Positions 1 to 9,567 of a DNA stretch of 64,000 nt are shown one piece after another. The notes beneath the pieces are model-generated. The model did not search any database. It saw only the letters and a program-made list of their open reading frames with translations, and had not been told where the DNA came from. This DNA comes from Ceratopteris richardii. Taxonomy: Eukaryota > Streptophyta > Polypodiopsida > Polypodiales > Pteridaceae. Where the stretch lies: positions 103,166,647-103,230,646 of the forward strand of contig CM035417.1 in NCBI GenBank assembly GCA_020310875.1, given 5' to 3'. The position numbers and the translations under genes are program-made. Position 1 is the first letter of the stretch. The number at the start of each line of letters is the position of its first letter.

Positions 1-8
1 AAGATGGT

Positions 9-311
9 TCATGCATTTCTTTGATGACAAAATAAAGCTTGGGTTATGCATAATCTATGTTGAAAATAAAGGAAACCATTATGAAATGTATAATGTTCAT
101 CAAATAAAGATGCACCATTGTTGAAGTCATGCCATACACATGAAAAATACAAATCAGATGCATAAGTGGAAACCATTTCTTGAAAAGAATGTATTTGGAT
201 GGTAGAAATATTATGCAAGACAACAGAATGTGAAGGAAATCGGCTAAGAGCATCAGCTACAACATTAGCTTTATCAGGCTGATATTGGATCATGGGTTGG
301 AAATTTTGCAT
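9..311 (-). pseudogene. Gypsy-1 RNase H end / integrase linker fragment
   Basis: Open minus-strand stretch of about 100 codons with the conserved motif for the end of the gypsy RNase H domain (IQYQPDKANVVADALSR). The rest is the tether between RNase H and the integrase zinc finger. The frame continues logically from the RNase H piece at 321-716 but is separated from it by a stop or frameshift. Family membership is clear; the fragment makes no functional product. Confidence 0.75.
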
Positions 312-320
312 GAATGATGC

Positions 321-716
321 TCATTTAAGATGGCGATCAGAGATTAAGGGCTGATTTAATAAATGCTTAATAGCATGTCGATCATTTTTTATTAAGACCT
401 CAAAGCCCATAAGATAGTGTTTCCAAATTTGCAAAGCATGCACAACTGCTAACAATTCTTTATCATATGTACTATAATTCTTTTCTGAGGGCTTAAGCTT
501 CCTACTCTCAAATGCAATGGGATGATCATTTTGCATTAAAACTGCACCTATCCCTGAACCGCTAGCATCAGTAACAACATGAAAGGGTTGTGAAAAATCA
601 GGTAATTGTAAAATAGGTGCATGTGAAAGTGCATGTTTGAGTTTTTCAAAGGATTGTTGTTGGGTAAGTCCCCATGCAAATTTTATTTTCTTTTTCAATA
701 ACAAGGTAAACGGCAA
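321..716 (-). pseudogene. Gypsy-1 RNase H domain fragment
   Basis: Minus-strand frame of 131 codons matching the Ty3/gypsy RNase H domain, which degrades the RNA strand of the RNA:DNA hybrid during reverse transcription. It has the first catalytic aspartate context (VVTDASGSGIGAVLMQ), the SRKL and NYSTYDKELLAVVHAL motifs and the KHYLMG block. The domain looks well preserved in this piece, but it is cut off from the RT palm upstream (about 720-820, non-coding as it stands). Confidence 0.8.
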
Positions 717-822
717 TGATAAATAATAAAAATTTCAAACAAACTTCCTATAGAAACTAGCCAACCCAAGAAAAGAGCGGACATCATTGACTGATTGTGG
801 TGTAGGCCATTCTACTATAACT

Positions 823-1314
823 TTAATTTTTTTTTGGATCCACATGCACACCTTCACTTGAAATAATATGTCCTACATATTCTAGCGTACGTTGAAAGAA
901 GTAACTCTTTTCAAGATTAGCATAAAGTTTATTCTCTCGTAGTAAATGAAAAATTGTTTTAAGATGCATCTCATGCTTACTATCATTCTTATTGTAAACA
1001 AGTATATTGTTGAAAAATACAAGAACAAAATCTTGGTAATCAAGAAAAATGACGTTCATCATTCGTGCAAATGTAGCAGGAGCATTAGTAAGTCCAAAGG
1101 GCATTACCATAAATTCATAATGGCATGTTTGAGTTCTAAATGCAATCTTAAAAATATCACTTTGCATCATACGAATCTGATGGTATCTTGATTTTAGATC
1201 AATTTTACTAAAGACACGAGCTCCTCGTAATTTATCTAAAAAATCATTGATTCGAGGTATGGGGTATCTATTCTTTATTGTGATCTTCTTAAGGGCTCTA
1301 TAATCAATGCACAT
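823..1314 (-). pseudogene. Gypsy-1 reverse transcriptase palm, catalytic motif lost
   Basis: Minus-strand frame of 163 codons with ordered RT motifs: CIDYRALKKIT, RIDDFLDKL-like, FSKIDLKSRYHQIR (first catalytic Asp present), MPFGLTNAPATFARMMN, and a block that should read FVVVFFDDILVYS. Here the metal-binding pair reads FFNN instead of FFDD, at about plus 1008-1013. Both changes are Asp to Asn and each can arise by one G-to-A change. The enzyme would be inactive even if the frames were whole. Confidence 0.85.
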
Positions 1315-1392
1315 TTGATAAGTTTTATTCTTCTTCTCTACTAAGAGAATTGGTGCTCCAAATGGGGAAGAACTAGGCCTTATAAGTCCTTT

Positions 1393-1689
1393 CTATAGTA
1401 GGTCTTTTACTTGGTTTTCTATTTCCTTTTGGTGTAGTGGGCCATGTCTATAAGGTGCTTTATGAGGAGGAGAACTACCAAGGACTAAGTCTATGCTATG
1501 GTCAAAGGATCCTTGAGATGGTGGCAGTTCAGAGGGATACTCAGATATAAAACCATCCTTATAAGTAGTCATGAAAGGTTTATGTGCATGAGGAATTGTA
1601 TGAGTATAATCATTGATGACATTGACAAAAACAATGCATGAATTGAATCCTTTCCTAAATGCACGTTTTACTTGAGTATGACTAATCAA
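1393..1689 (-). pseudogene. Gypsy-1 protease-RT linker / RT N-terminus
   Basis: Frame of 98 codons matching the region just before the gypsy RT fingers: an SEYPSELPPSQGSFDHSIDL block (normally ending in a DHxIxL-type motif), then PPHKAPYRHGPLHQKEIENQ, the usual entry to the RT domain. It lies directly upstream, in minus-strand order, of the RT palm at 823-1314, separated by a short stretch with stops. The stretch 1690-1970 holds the decayed protease body, with no open frame. Confidence 0.7.
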
Positions 1690-1970
1690 TGGAAATGGCT
1701 AGAAATCATGCCTTGCAGACAAAGTTGGAAATCATGCCGTGCAAACAAAGTAATGATTTGACCTTTAAATTCAAAATTAAAGGTATGTGTATGGTAGTCA
1801 ATCCGTGGGTTATAATGATGACGACAAGTCATACCTAGTATAACATCGTAAGATTGCAAAGGTGCAATTAAAAATGTTTGTAAATCAACATATGGACCTA
1901 TGCTAATCGTAACATCTTGTACTTCTCGTGTTACATTGTAACGATTACCTTGAAATGCAACTTTTACTCT

Positions 1971-2444
1971 TTACAAAGAAGGAAACATTTTCGGTTTAAG
2001 TTCTTGTACTAATAAGTGTGAAATTAAGTCATGTGGACTACCATCATCATGTAGAATTTTAACGAGTTTGTTGTTTATAGTACCCTGCATGCAAAGTAGA
2101 GAATGAAGAGAGATATCATTACCCAAGGTACTTAAGTCCTTATCCAATGATTCCTCTGTCCAAAGAGGAGGAATTCCTTCATTGTGGGCCTCCATGTTAT
2201 GTAATTGAGCTACAGCTAGTTTCATGTTAAGAGGTCGCAATCGGCACTTCGTTTTTGTATGTCCAGGTTTGCCACAATTCCAGCAAGTGATTCGTGGTCG
2301 CTTCTGTTGGGCATCCATCGCTGAAGTTTGTAGGGTATGTGGTTTGGTAGGTTGGAGAGATGAAGCAACAGGTGGAGTTGAGTAATTGGATTGCGGTGGA
2401 CGAGGAAAACTAGGGTAAGATGGAGCATTAAAATTATGTTTCAT
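1971..2444 (-). pseudogene. Gypsy-1 Gag zinc knuckle and protease start
   Basis: Minus-strand frame of 157 codons. A Pro/Ser-rich stretch leads to one CCHC zinc knuckle (CWNCGKPGHTKTKC, the nucleocapsid RNA-binding motif) at about residues 54-67. Near the end it enters the retropepsin active site as HDDGSPHDLIS, where the family normally has D(S/T)G(A/S) followed by HNF. The Asp-Ser-Gly catalytic triplet has therefore become Asp-Asp-Gly. Region 2445-2660 is the broken join to gag. Confidence 0.75.
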
Positions 2445-2660
2445 GGGAAAATTTGGTTTAACAAAAAGTGGTCGTTGACGTGGTTATTGTAGACGAAGTG
2501 ACTTGGTCATGGACTGGAATTCTTTTTCTGCATCATAGGTGAAAGTTATAGCCTCGTTGAGGGTTGTAGGTCGTAAGGTATGAAGCTTAGCTTGGATTCC
2601 CATCTCCAAACCATCTTCGTATTTTCGCTACAAGCTATCCTTTGGTACATCTTCAAGCAT

Positions 2661-3098
2661 TCAAACCAATAGTAAATATTTCCAGAACCGCTCCGTGTAG
2701 GTAGTAACCGTATCACCCTCCTTCCATGTAGGGGTCATCCATGCACGTCGAACATGCAAATGGTATTGAGGAGGAAGAAAAGAATCCTTCACTTTCTCTT
2801 GGAAAGCCTTCAATGTTGTTGGACACTCAGTACTTTGTCGTAGGACATTCCACCAGAGTTGAGCTTTTCCTACTAAATAGTTAGAGGCAAATTTGACTTT
2901 TTCACTTTCAGCATAGGTTTCATCAGTATAAAAATCAACAAACTGTGAAAGCCATGAAAGGATTAAAGGGCCATCCTTACGGCCATCAAACAGTAAAAAT
3001 TGGTAATTCTTAACGGCAATCTTGGAATGTGTGCCCTCCGACTGGGCAGAGACAATAGCTTTCACCACCGTCATAAGGTTGTCTTCATCATTTTGCAT
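2661..3098 (-). pseudogene. Gypsy-1 Gag capsid domain
   Basis: Frame of 145 codons with the retrotransposon gag signature: LLFDGRKDGPLILSWLSQF, then EKVKFASNYLVGKAQLWW and FQEKVKDSFLPPQ, ending in a TYTERFWKYLLLV block. This is the virus-like-particle capsid region. The upstream 3099-3240 encodes a possible N-terminal coiled stretch with stops. Confidence 0.8.
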
Positions 3099-3404
3099 CT
3101 TTTCGAGTATTTTGTCACATTTTCAAATCTCGTTTTGAGCACCTCGTAATTCCTGTTGTAGGAGCTCCATTTGTTGCTAGAGTGTGACCTTAGGGAGAGG
3201 TGATTCACTAAAATCCTTTATGTTGTTCATAGGTTCCATGAGGATGTAGACACAAAACCTTCTTGCTAGATATGTAAAACCAATTTTTGAGTTTGTTTGA
3301 GTTAAAATGTAAACGGAATGGTTGTTCTTGGGAATTGAAAAAGTAAGAAAGAGATGAAATTTATGTTAAATATAAGAAAAGAGAAGTAGAGTGACAACAC
3401 AAAG

Positions 3405-3475
3405 AGATAATGTAGTGGTAAAACACTTCCCTTGTGTGGGTGAGGTTGTGGGTTCAAATCCTCCCACCTTGGTGA
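3405..3475 (+). other. tRNA-like Pol III promoter pair (A and B boxes)
   Basis: An A-box-like TAGTGGTAAAACAC and a perfect B box GGTTCAAATCC lie about 40 bases apart, as in tRNA genes and tRNA-derived SINE heads. The acceptor stem does not pair and the T stem is imperfect, so it is not called a functional tRNA. It sits in the gypsy-1 leader on the opposite strand. It may be a captured tRNA-derived fragment. The rest of 3240-3848 shows nothing further that I recognise. Confidence 0.4.
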
Positions 3476-3847
3476 ATCTAAAAGTTCTTATTGCCACTCA
3501 TACATTAAAATTGGTTCGCACGTAGCCAACGATTGCCAACGGTCACCAAGGGAGCCTTGAGTGCCAATGATGCCAATGTAATGCCTAAGTTCTTTGCCTT
3601 AGTCGATGCCTTGGAGTAAGCCGTAGGTGTAAATGGAGTAAGCCGTAGGTGTAAACGTAGGTGTAAACGTAGGTTTTGGTTCTGGAACTAGAGCAAAAAC
3701 TAGAACTAAACTAGAAATAGAAACAGAGATGGAAACAGAGACGGAGACGGAGATGGAATCAGAATCGGATCGCAAATAGAGACAACAAAACAGAGATCAA
3801 TTTGCCAAATCGAACAGAAACAGATTCCTCTGTAGTGATACGTGCAA

Positions 3848-3860
3848 GGCTCTAATACCA
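3848..3860 (-). other. Gypsy-1 primer-binding site (initiator tRNA-Met type)
   Basis: The minus strand reads TGGTATTAGAGCC one base inside the 5' LTR, one mismatch from the plant initiator-Met primer site TGGTATCAGAGC. It marks the start of minus-strand cDNA synthesis and fixes the LTR edge and element orientation. Confidence 0.75.
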
Positions 3861-3861
3861 C

Positions 3862-4357
3862 TGTTATCAGGATCTTTCTCACACGCACACAAAGGTTACG
3901 AACGCAGAAAACACACATAAAAATAGAGATAGCAAGGGACGAGACTGAACGCAGTATTGGGTGCAATCTCCCCCCATGCACTTTGTTTCGACAGTCCACA
4001 GAGTGCATGTATTTATAGGAATTTTTAATTATGTTGAAAAGAGTGGTTACATGAGAGCAGTTTCAAAAAGCATACATGAAACTAAAAGTTGGTGACTTTC
4101 ATAGAAAGCCTCTTCTTTCAATATAAAAAATACAATGACTCTTATTCTAACCACTATTTTTCTAACTATTTCTAACAATAGAACCTTCTATGCGGATTTA
4201 TTTACAAACCAAATTATAAATCAGATTTATTGATGTCCGCACTAAAGTCGGATTATTGATGTCCGCCCTTCATGCTTTCATGCCCTCACGAACCTTCAGC
4301 TGCTATATCAAAAACACCAAAACACATTAATACATTTAATAAATTAACACTCCAACA
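3862..4357 (-). repeat. Gypsy-1 5' LTR (496 bp)
   Basis: Bounded by TGTTGGAGTG at the high-coordinate end and GATAACA next to the primer-binding site, i.e. TG...CA ends on the minus strand. It is not paired in this window because the partner LTR lies off the left edge, so the outer boundary rests on the TG/CA rule alone. The next 99 bases, to 4456, are unassigned. Confidence 0.65.
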
Positions 4358-4456
4358 ATGCATTGTTCAACATATTCCATAATGTATAACACCTTCATTA
4401 TACATTCTATCCATTTCTGATCAAGTTCTTTCTCTCCCCATTGGGTTAGAAAAACT

Positions 4457-4687
4457 TGTTGGAGTACAAGGTCTATGAAAGCACATGAACATCACAAGGA
4501 AGAAGAAGAAGCTTGGAGCACAACATACAATACTAAATGTATTACCACTAGAATGTACAAAGATCAATAACCCATTAGGGTAGTAGGCGTATATACAAGC
4601 CAGGGGAAAAAAACCTCCTAAAGAGGGGAAAAAGTTCCTTGGTGGTCCTAGAGTGTTCACACACATCACTACCTAAATATATCAACA
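4457..4687 (-). repeat. Copia-3 3' LTR (231 bp)
   Basis: Begins TGTTGGAGTACA and ends ATATATCAACA in plus orientation, closely matching the 230-bp copia-1 LTRs apart from scattered substitutions. A polypurine tract (plus: AATCCCCCCTAGG) follows inward, as in copia-1. Confidence 0.85.
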
Positions 4688-4739
4688 AATCCCCCCTAGG
4701 AGTGATGCAGTGAATAAGGAGTTGGCACTCATGTATAAG

Positions 4740-5313
4740 GAAGTGCCAAGCTATGTGGAATCAATCCACAAAAGGACGTAAGCCCAAAGCTTCGCAGAAA
4801 GCTTCAAATTTCTCCCTAGGTAGAGCCTTCATGAAAAGGTCAGCAATGTTCTCCTATATGGGCACATATGCCAAGTTGATCTCTCCAGTAGAGAACCTCT
4901 TCCTAACATAATGATAATGCACCTCAATGTGCTTAGTGCGAGCATGGAACATAGGGTTCCTTTGCAATTGTCAATGTGCTCTAAGTCTTTGTGAAGATCG
5001 TGGCAGCAGAAGGCTAACCAACACCTGAATCATCCAGAAGGCATCTCAGCTACGCACACTCAACAATCGCTATGAAAGCTTCCCTATACTTAGCCTCACA
5101 ACTATAAGCGGCCATAGTAGGCTGCTTATTGCTCAACCAAGATATACATAAGCTAACAAGCATGAAGCAAAAGCCACTAATGGACATATGAGTGTCATAG
5201 CAACCAGCCCAATCAAAGTTAGAAAAAGCATGTAAATCTGGCAGTAGTGATCCCCCCTTGGGATAAACAAGTAGCTGGGTACCACTCAAGAAGCGAAAGA
5301 TGTGATTAATCAC
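4740..5313 (-). pseudogene. Copia-3 RNase H fragment
   Basis: The 5050-5313 frame (87 codons) carries copia RNase H landmarks (FSNFDWAGCYDTHMSISGFCFML, then KQPTMAAYSCEAKY). Further 3' sequence down to about 4740 encodes broken equivalents of the TKHIEVHYHY and ADLFTKAL blocks of copia-1. The E in the usual SCEAEY motif is replaced by K. Non-functional remnant. Confidence 0.8.
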
Positions 5314-5421
5314 CTACCAATACTTGACACCTGTGCAATGCATACACCTACTCATCTATGAGATAGAAAACTAAATATCTAGCTGAGTAATGCATAAGTA
5401 AATCAAGCATCCAACAACCTA

Positions 5422-5733
5422 CTAATAGAGAATAGCCTCAAATGCATCTCGAGCATCATGAAGACTCAATCGTAAACCTCCCTCCATAGGAGTCGCAATA
5501 GATTTACATTCTTCAAGGCCAAAACATTGCAATAATGTGTCAATATATTTTGTTTGACACAAATCCATTCGATCATCAACTTGCATAAATTGAATGCCCA
5601 AATAATGATGCAAATGCCCCAAATCATTCATCTCAAATGAGGCATGTAAATCACCCTTAAAATCAGCAATATGCTTGTCATGAGCACTACTGAGAAGCAT
5701 GTCATCAACATACACAACAATGATCAGAAGCAT
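5422..5733 (-). pseudogene. Copia-3 reverse transcriptase C-terminal fragment
   Basis: Frame of 103 codons starting at the copia RT catalytic motif VVYVDDMLLSSA, with both aspartates intact, followed by LHASFEMNDLGHLHHYLGIQFMQ and the DTLLQCFGLEE block. It aligns throughout with residues about 700-800 of the copia-1 pol frame. The stretch 5734-6030 holds the preceding palm region with stops. Confidence 0.8.
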
Positions 5734-6030
5734 ATCATTAGCATGCTTAACATATAAGGTGCTTTTATTTGGACTCTTCTCAAAACCATGTGCAATGAGA
5801 TATGCATGTATCTTTTCATCTCAAGTAGGTGGTTCTTGCTTTGAACCATATAATGCCTTCTTCAACCTGCACACTTCGTTTTCGTGCCCTTTTTGAACAA
5901 AGCCATGGGTTTGAAAAACATACACTTCTTCATGCAAGTCACCATTCAAAAATGCAATTTTGATGTCCAACTAATGTACACTCCAACCATGATCAATTGC
6001 AAGTGTACAAATGCTACGAACAGTAGTCAT

Positions 6031-6580
6031 TCAACAAGTAGGAGCAAAGGTCTCATCAAAATCAATGTCTCTTTCCTGAGCATAACCCTTTTCAACAAGC
6101 CTAGCCTTATACCTATCGATTGTTCCATAAATCTTACACTTCAGCTTGTATACCCACTTAGTGGCAATGGCCTTCTTGCCAGGAGGAAAGTCACATAAAG
6201 GCCAGGTACCATTTTTCATGATAGCATCATATTCTGATTGCATAGTAGCCATCCAATTTTCAAAATTTTGTGCCTCATCAAATGAAACATGCTCATTCTC
6301 ATCAGAGAGACTAGAGGTAGCCATAGCATAGCAATCTGATGCAAAAGAGGCACTATGGGAGTGTGAATGAATATGGTATGATAAAGGTGATCTAATTTGC
6401 TATCATACAAAGTCTACACCAGCAATTTTGGCATAGTTTTTGCCTCCTCAATATCAACTCTCTCATCAACGAGTGCATCATCTAAATCTGCATCAGAAAT
6501 GGAATGATCTACATCATCACATGAAACCTACAAAGGCTGAGAAGTTGCCTCATTAGGACCAACACTAGATTGTCCACCTG
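6031..6580 (-). pseudogene. Copia-3 RT N-terminal fragment and IN-RT linker
   Basis: The frame at 6031-6324 reads through the copia RT entry: a block like FENWMATMQSEYDAIMKNGTW, the PPGKKAIATKWVYKLK motif and RYKARLVEKGYAQERDIDF. Upstream (to 6580) lies the poorly conserved integrase-RT linker, shifted in frame. The fragment ends at the copia-4 insertion. Confidence 0.8.
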
Positions 6581-6586
6581 CAAAAA

Positions 6587-7857
6587 TGTGAAGAGATGGA
6601 TAGGTATGTGCTTGAAGATGAAGAGGTGTTGCAAAATCCTTGATCTACATCAGCCAAATGAACTCCAGAAGTATATGGTGGGCACTTTTAGCTTGCCAAT
6701 GGATGTATTAGACACCCTATGTACCTTGGAAGATCACTCTCAAAAAGATAGATCAAAACAGATAAGTTGGAGTTAGCTCAGAGGTGAAAGCTTGCTATTC
6801 TTGGTTCATACACCTGTCCAGTGTTTTACATAATTCTCTGAGCACAGCAGCAATTAGCTCAATTCCTCTTGGGAAAGTCTAGGCAACTTAAAGAGCTAAC
6901 TTTCAAGAGTACTCTCATAAAAAATAATGAACCACACACTGAGAATGAGTTTTAACAAGTGATGACATCATCCCGATTTTCACGGGCTGCTATAGAAATA
7001 GACCAGTGAGTAGAAAAATCAACCTAACTCAAAATGTAGACATCCAATGATTATGAAAATTTGTATGGTTGTACTAGACAGTAAGCTGAATCCAACAAGC
7101 TTTAATCACTGAATTTGGATAAGTAACCACTGAGAAATGGCTCTGACAAGATGAGGGAAAAAGTCGGGTACCTGACAGAGAAGTGAAGATGAACAGACCC
7201 TGTTGACTTCAAATGAACATAACTGAAGATTGCAACATCCAAATGACATGAAAATTTGTGAGCATATAGTATATTTATAGAGCTAACTTTACCAAGTTAA
7301 ATCACTGAAAATGATGCACCAAGCTCAGAGAAAACATCTCTGCAAGCTGACTGAGAAAACTGAGAGTAATGGCAGTGAGTAGTACACTTCACAAGAACAT
7401 GGAAAGATGAACTCAAATAATCATGAAAATGAAAGTATATTGCTTGTACAATACAATGAATTACTGATACATATGTGTGCCTTGTAATCACACCTTGATA
7501 TGGCATAAAGCCCAGCTCTTGGAGGTCTTCACATAGGTCTCTCTAACCACGACTAAAACTGCCATCTATTTATAGTTGAGTTTGGGAGGCTAACTTCCCT
7601 CAATCACTCTCCAATCAATCAATGATTGATTTGATTCTCTACCTACCACAAATCACGAATTCGTGGCTCCTCTTTCCATTCTTGATCAAGTGGACTCAAT
7701 CACTTAAGATTCTCTTACTTTTACATTAAGTAAACTCTTCAAAAGTTACAAGAGGTAGTTCACAAGTGAACTTTACATAGTCTTCTTTTTAAAGCTTCTT
7801 CTAAGACTTTGTGAGACTCAAGCCAATACTTAGGCTTGTCATAGACTTGCTCCAACA
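6587..7857 (-). repeat. Copia-4 3' LTR (1,271 bp)
   Basis: Plus-orientation ends TGTGAAGAGA and GCTCCAACA. Pairs along its whole length with 12083-13354. No real gene inside; short open frames in it are incidental and recur in the partner LTR. Confidence 0.95.
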
Positions 7858-7872
7858 GCTCCCCCTCAAGCC
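7858..7872 (-). other. Copia-4 polypurine tract
   Basis: The minus strand reads GGCTTGAGGGGGAGC directly before the LTR start TGTTGGAG. Purine-rich primer site for plus-strand cDNA synthesis. Confidence 0.8.
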
Positions 7873-7889
7873 AAGTATGCTTGAGGTCT

Positions 7890-8777
7890 TCAATCTTCCA
7901 AGATTACCTGCAAACCAATCATAGCCTTGAATTTGCAAAGCTTTGTACCATCCAATGCTTTGGTTAGAATATCTGCACATTGTTGATGAGTGGACACATA
8001 TGATATTTGAATCTCTTTGCTTAGAACCTTTTCTCGTACATAGTGATAATGAACTTCAATATGTTTAGTCCTTGCATGAAAAATAAGATTAGCAGCCAAA
8101 TGAATAGAACTCATATTGTCACCAAAAATAGTTGGAGTTCCGAACTCCAATCCAAGATCTTTGAATAATGTCTTCATCCACATAGCTTCTTGTGTAGCTA
8201 TGGCAAGACCTCTATATTCAGCTTCAGTAGAAGAGAGAGCAATTGTGGGTTGCTTCTTGGATGACCATGAAATAAGCTTTGAACCTGCAACGATAAGATA
8301 ACCTGAAGTGCTCCTTCTATCTTCCTTGGAGCCAGCCCAATCTGCATCAGAAAATAGCTTCAAACCTAAATCAGATACATAAGGATAATAAAGTCCTTCA
8401 TTTATGGTTCCTTTGAGATACTTGAGAATCCTTTTGGCAGCATCCATATGTGGTTTCCTTGGTGTGTGCATAAATTGGCTTAGCACACTCACATTGTAAC
8501 ATATATCTACTCTTGTCAATGTGGCATAGTTGAGACTACCCACTAGACTTTGATATGATGTGATGTCCTCTATGAGTTCACCTTCATGTGAGCTCAATTT
8601 GTGATTGACCTCCATTGGAGTACCTGCAATCTTACAATCTTGCATCTTGAATTTTGCCAACATGTCCTTAATGTACTTTCTTTCAGTGAGAAACAAACCA
8701 TGATCTTTGTAGACAACTTCCAAACCTAGGAAGTAGGTAAGTGAACCCAAATCACTTATCTTGAACTCTTCTCTCAT
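7890..8777 (-). pseudogene. Copia-4 RT C-terminus and RNase H
   Basis: Frame of 295 codons, the last part of the gag-pol polyprotein. It opens at the RT thumb (FKISDLGSLTYFLGLE), continues through the connection (SLVGSLNYATLTRVDI) and a complete copia RNase H: SDADWAGSKEDRRSTSGYL near residue 144, SSTEAEYRGLA near 187, and the terminal HARTKHIEVHYHYVREK and ADILTKAL blocks. It overlaps the preceding frame by 26 bases but in another phase, so a small indel near 8765 separates it from the RT palm. Confidence 0.9.
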
Positions 8778-9567
8778 CTGATTTGATCTTCTTCATACCA
8801 TCTGCATCATTTCCTGTCAATATAATATCATCTACATATACACATAGGTAGATGACCTCGGAATTACTCTTTTTAATAAAGAGTGAAGGATCTGCCTTGC
8901 TTGGTTGAAAGCCTTTGTCCTGCAAGAATGAAACAAGCCTGAAATTCCAAGCTCTTGGAGCTTGCTTGAGACCATACAATGCTTTGTTAAGTTTACACAC
9001 ATAATCAGGATAAACTTGATTCTCAAAACCAGGTGGTTGTGCCATATATACCTCTTCTGTTATCCAACCATTCAAAAATGCATTCTTTACATCTAGTTGA
9101 AGTATCTTCCAATTCTTGGAAGAGGCAATACTAAGCAAAACCCTAATAGTAGGCATCTTTGCCACAGGAGAGAAGGTCTCCTCATAATCAATTCCCTGAG
9201 TTTGTGCAAAGCCTTTTGCTACAAGCCTTGCCTTATACCTGTTAATAGAACCATCAGAATTCTTCTTGAGTTTATAGACCCATCTTGAGCCTATTACCTT
9301 CATGGATGAAGTCTTGGGCACCAAATCCCAAGTGTTGTTTTCCTCAAGTGCTTCGATCTCTTCCTTCATTGCATGCTTCCATTCTGTTTTTGCTTTGGCC
9401 TCTTCAAATGATGATGGCTCCTCTTGGTTTATGTCCTGTGTTATGTATATAGAATGTTTAGTTACTAATGAGGTGTCAAACCCATACCTTTCTGGTTTTT
9501 TCTTTTCCCTCATAGATCTTCTTAGGCCATGATGTGATGATTCTGCCTCATGTCCAAGTTCCTGCAA
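8752..9567 (-). pseudogene. Copia-4 reverse transcriptase palm
   Basis: Frame of 271 codons with ordered RT motifs: WKHAMKEEIEALEENNTWDL, GSRWVYKLK, RYKARLVAKGFAQTQGIDY, LQLDVKNAFLNGW, VYMAQPPGF, KLNKALYGLKQAPRAW, and the catalytic YVDDIILTGND near residue 243 with both aspartates present. The frame is displaced from the integrase frame upstream (overlap 9522-9567) and the RNase H frame downstream. The RT itself looks complete, so the damage is confined to the two joints. Confidence 0.9.

Larger units (their letters stand above)
1..4357 (-). mobile_element. Gypsy-1: decayed Ty3/gypsy retrotransposon, 5' part
   Basis: Minus-strand Ty3/gypsy element running off the left edge. Reading down from 4357 it shows a 5' LTR (3862-4357), a primer-binding site, gag, a CCHC knuckle with a protease remnant, reverse transcriptase, RNase H and the start of integrase, the gypsy order. 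Every domain lies in a different frame or is broken by stops, so the copy is dead. Its 3' LTR would lie left of the window. The flank at 4358 begins ATGCA; its target duplication cannot be checked. Confidence 0.85.

Noticed and set aside
3405..3475. Functional tRNA-Gly-like gene
   Set aside because: Acceptor stem does not pair and the anticodon arm is ambiguous; kept only as a tRNA-like promoter pair.
7297..7506. 69-codon frame repeated at 12794-13003
   Set aside because: Copia-4 LTR sequence, present in both LTRs.
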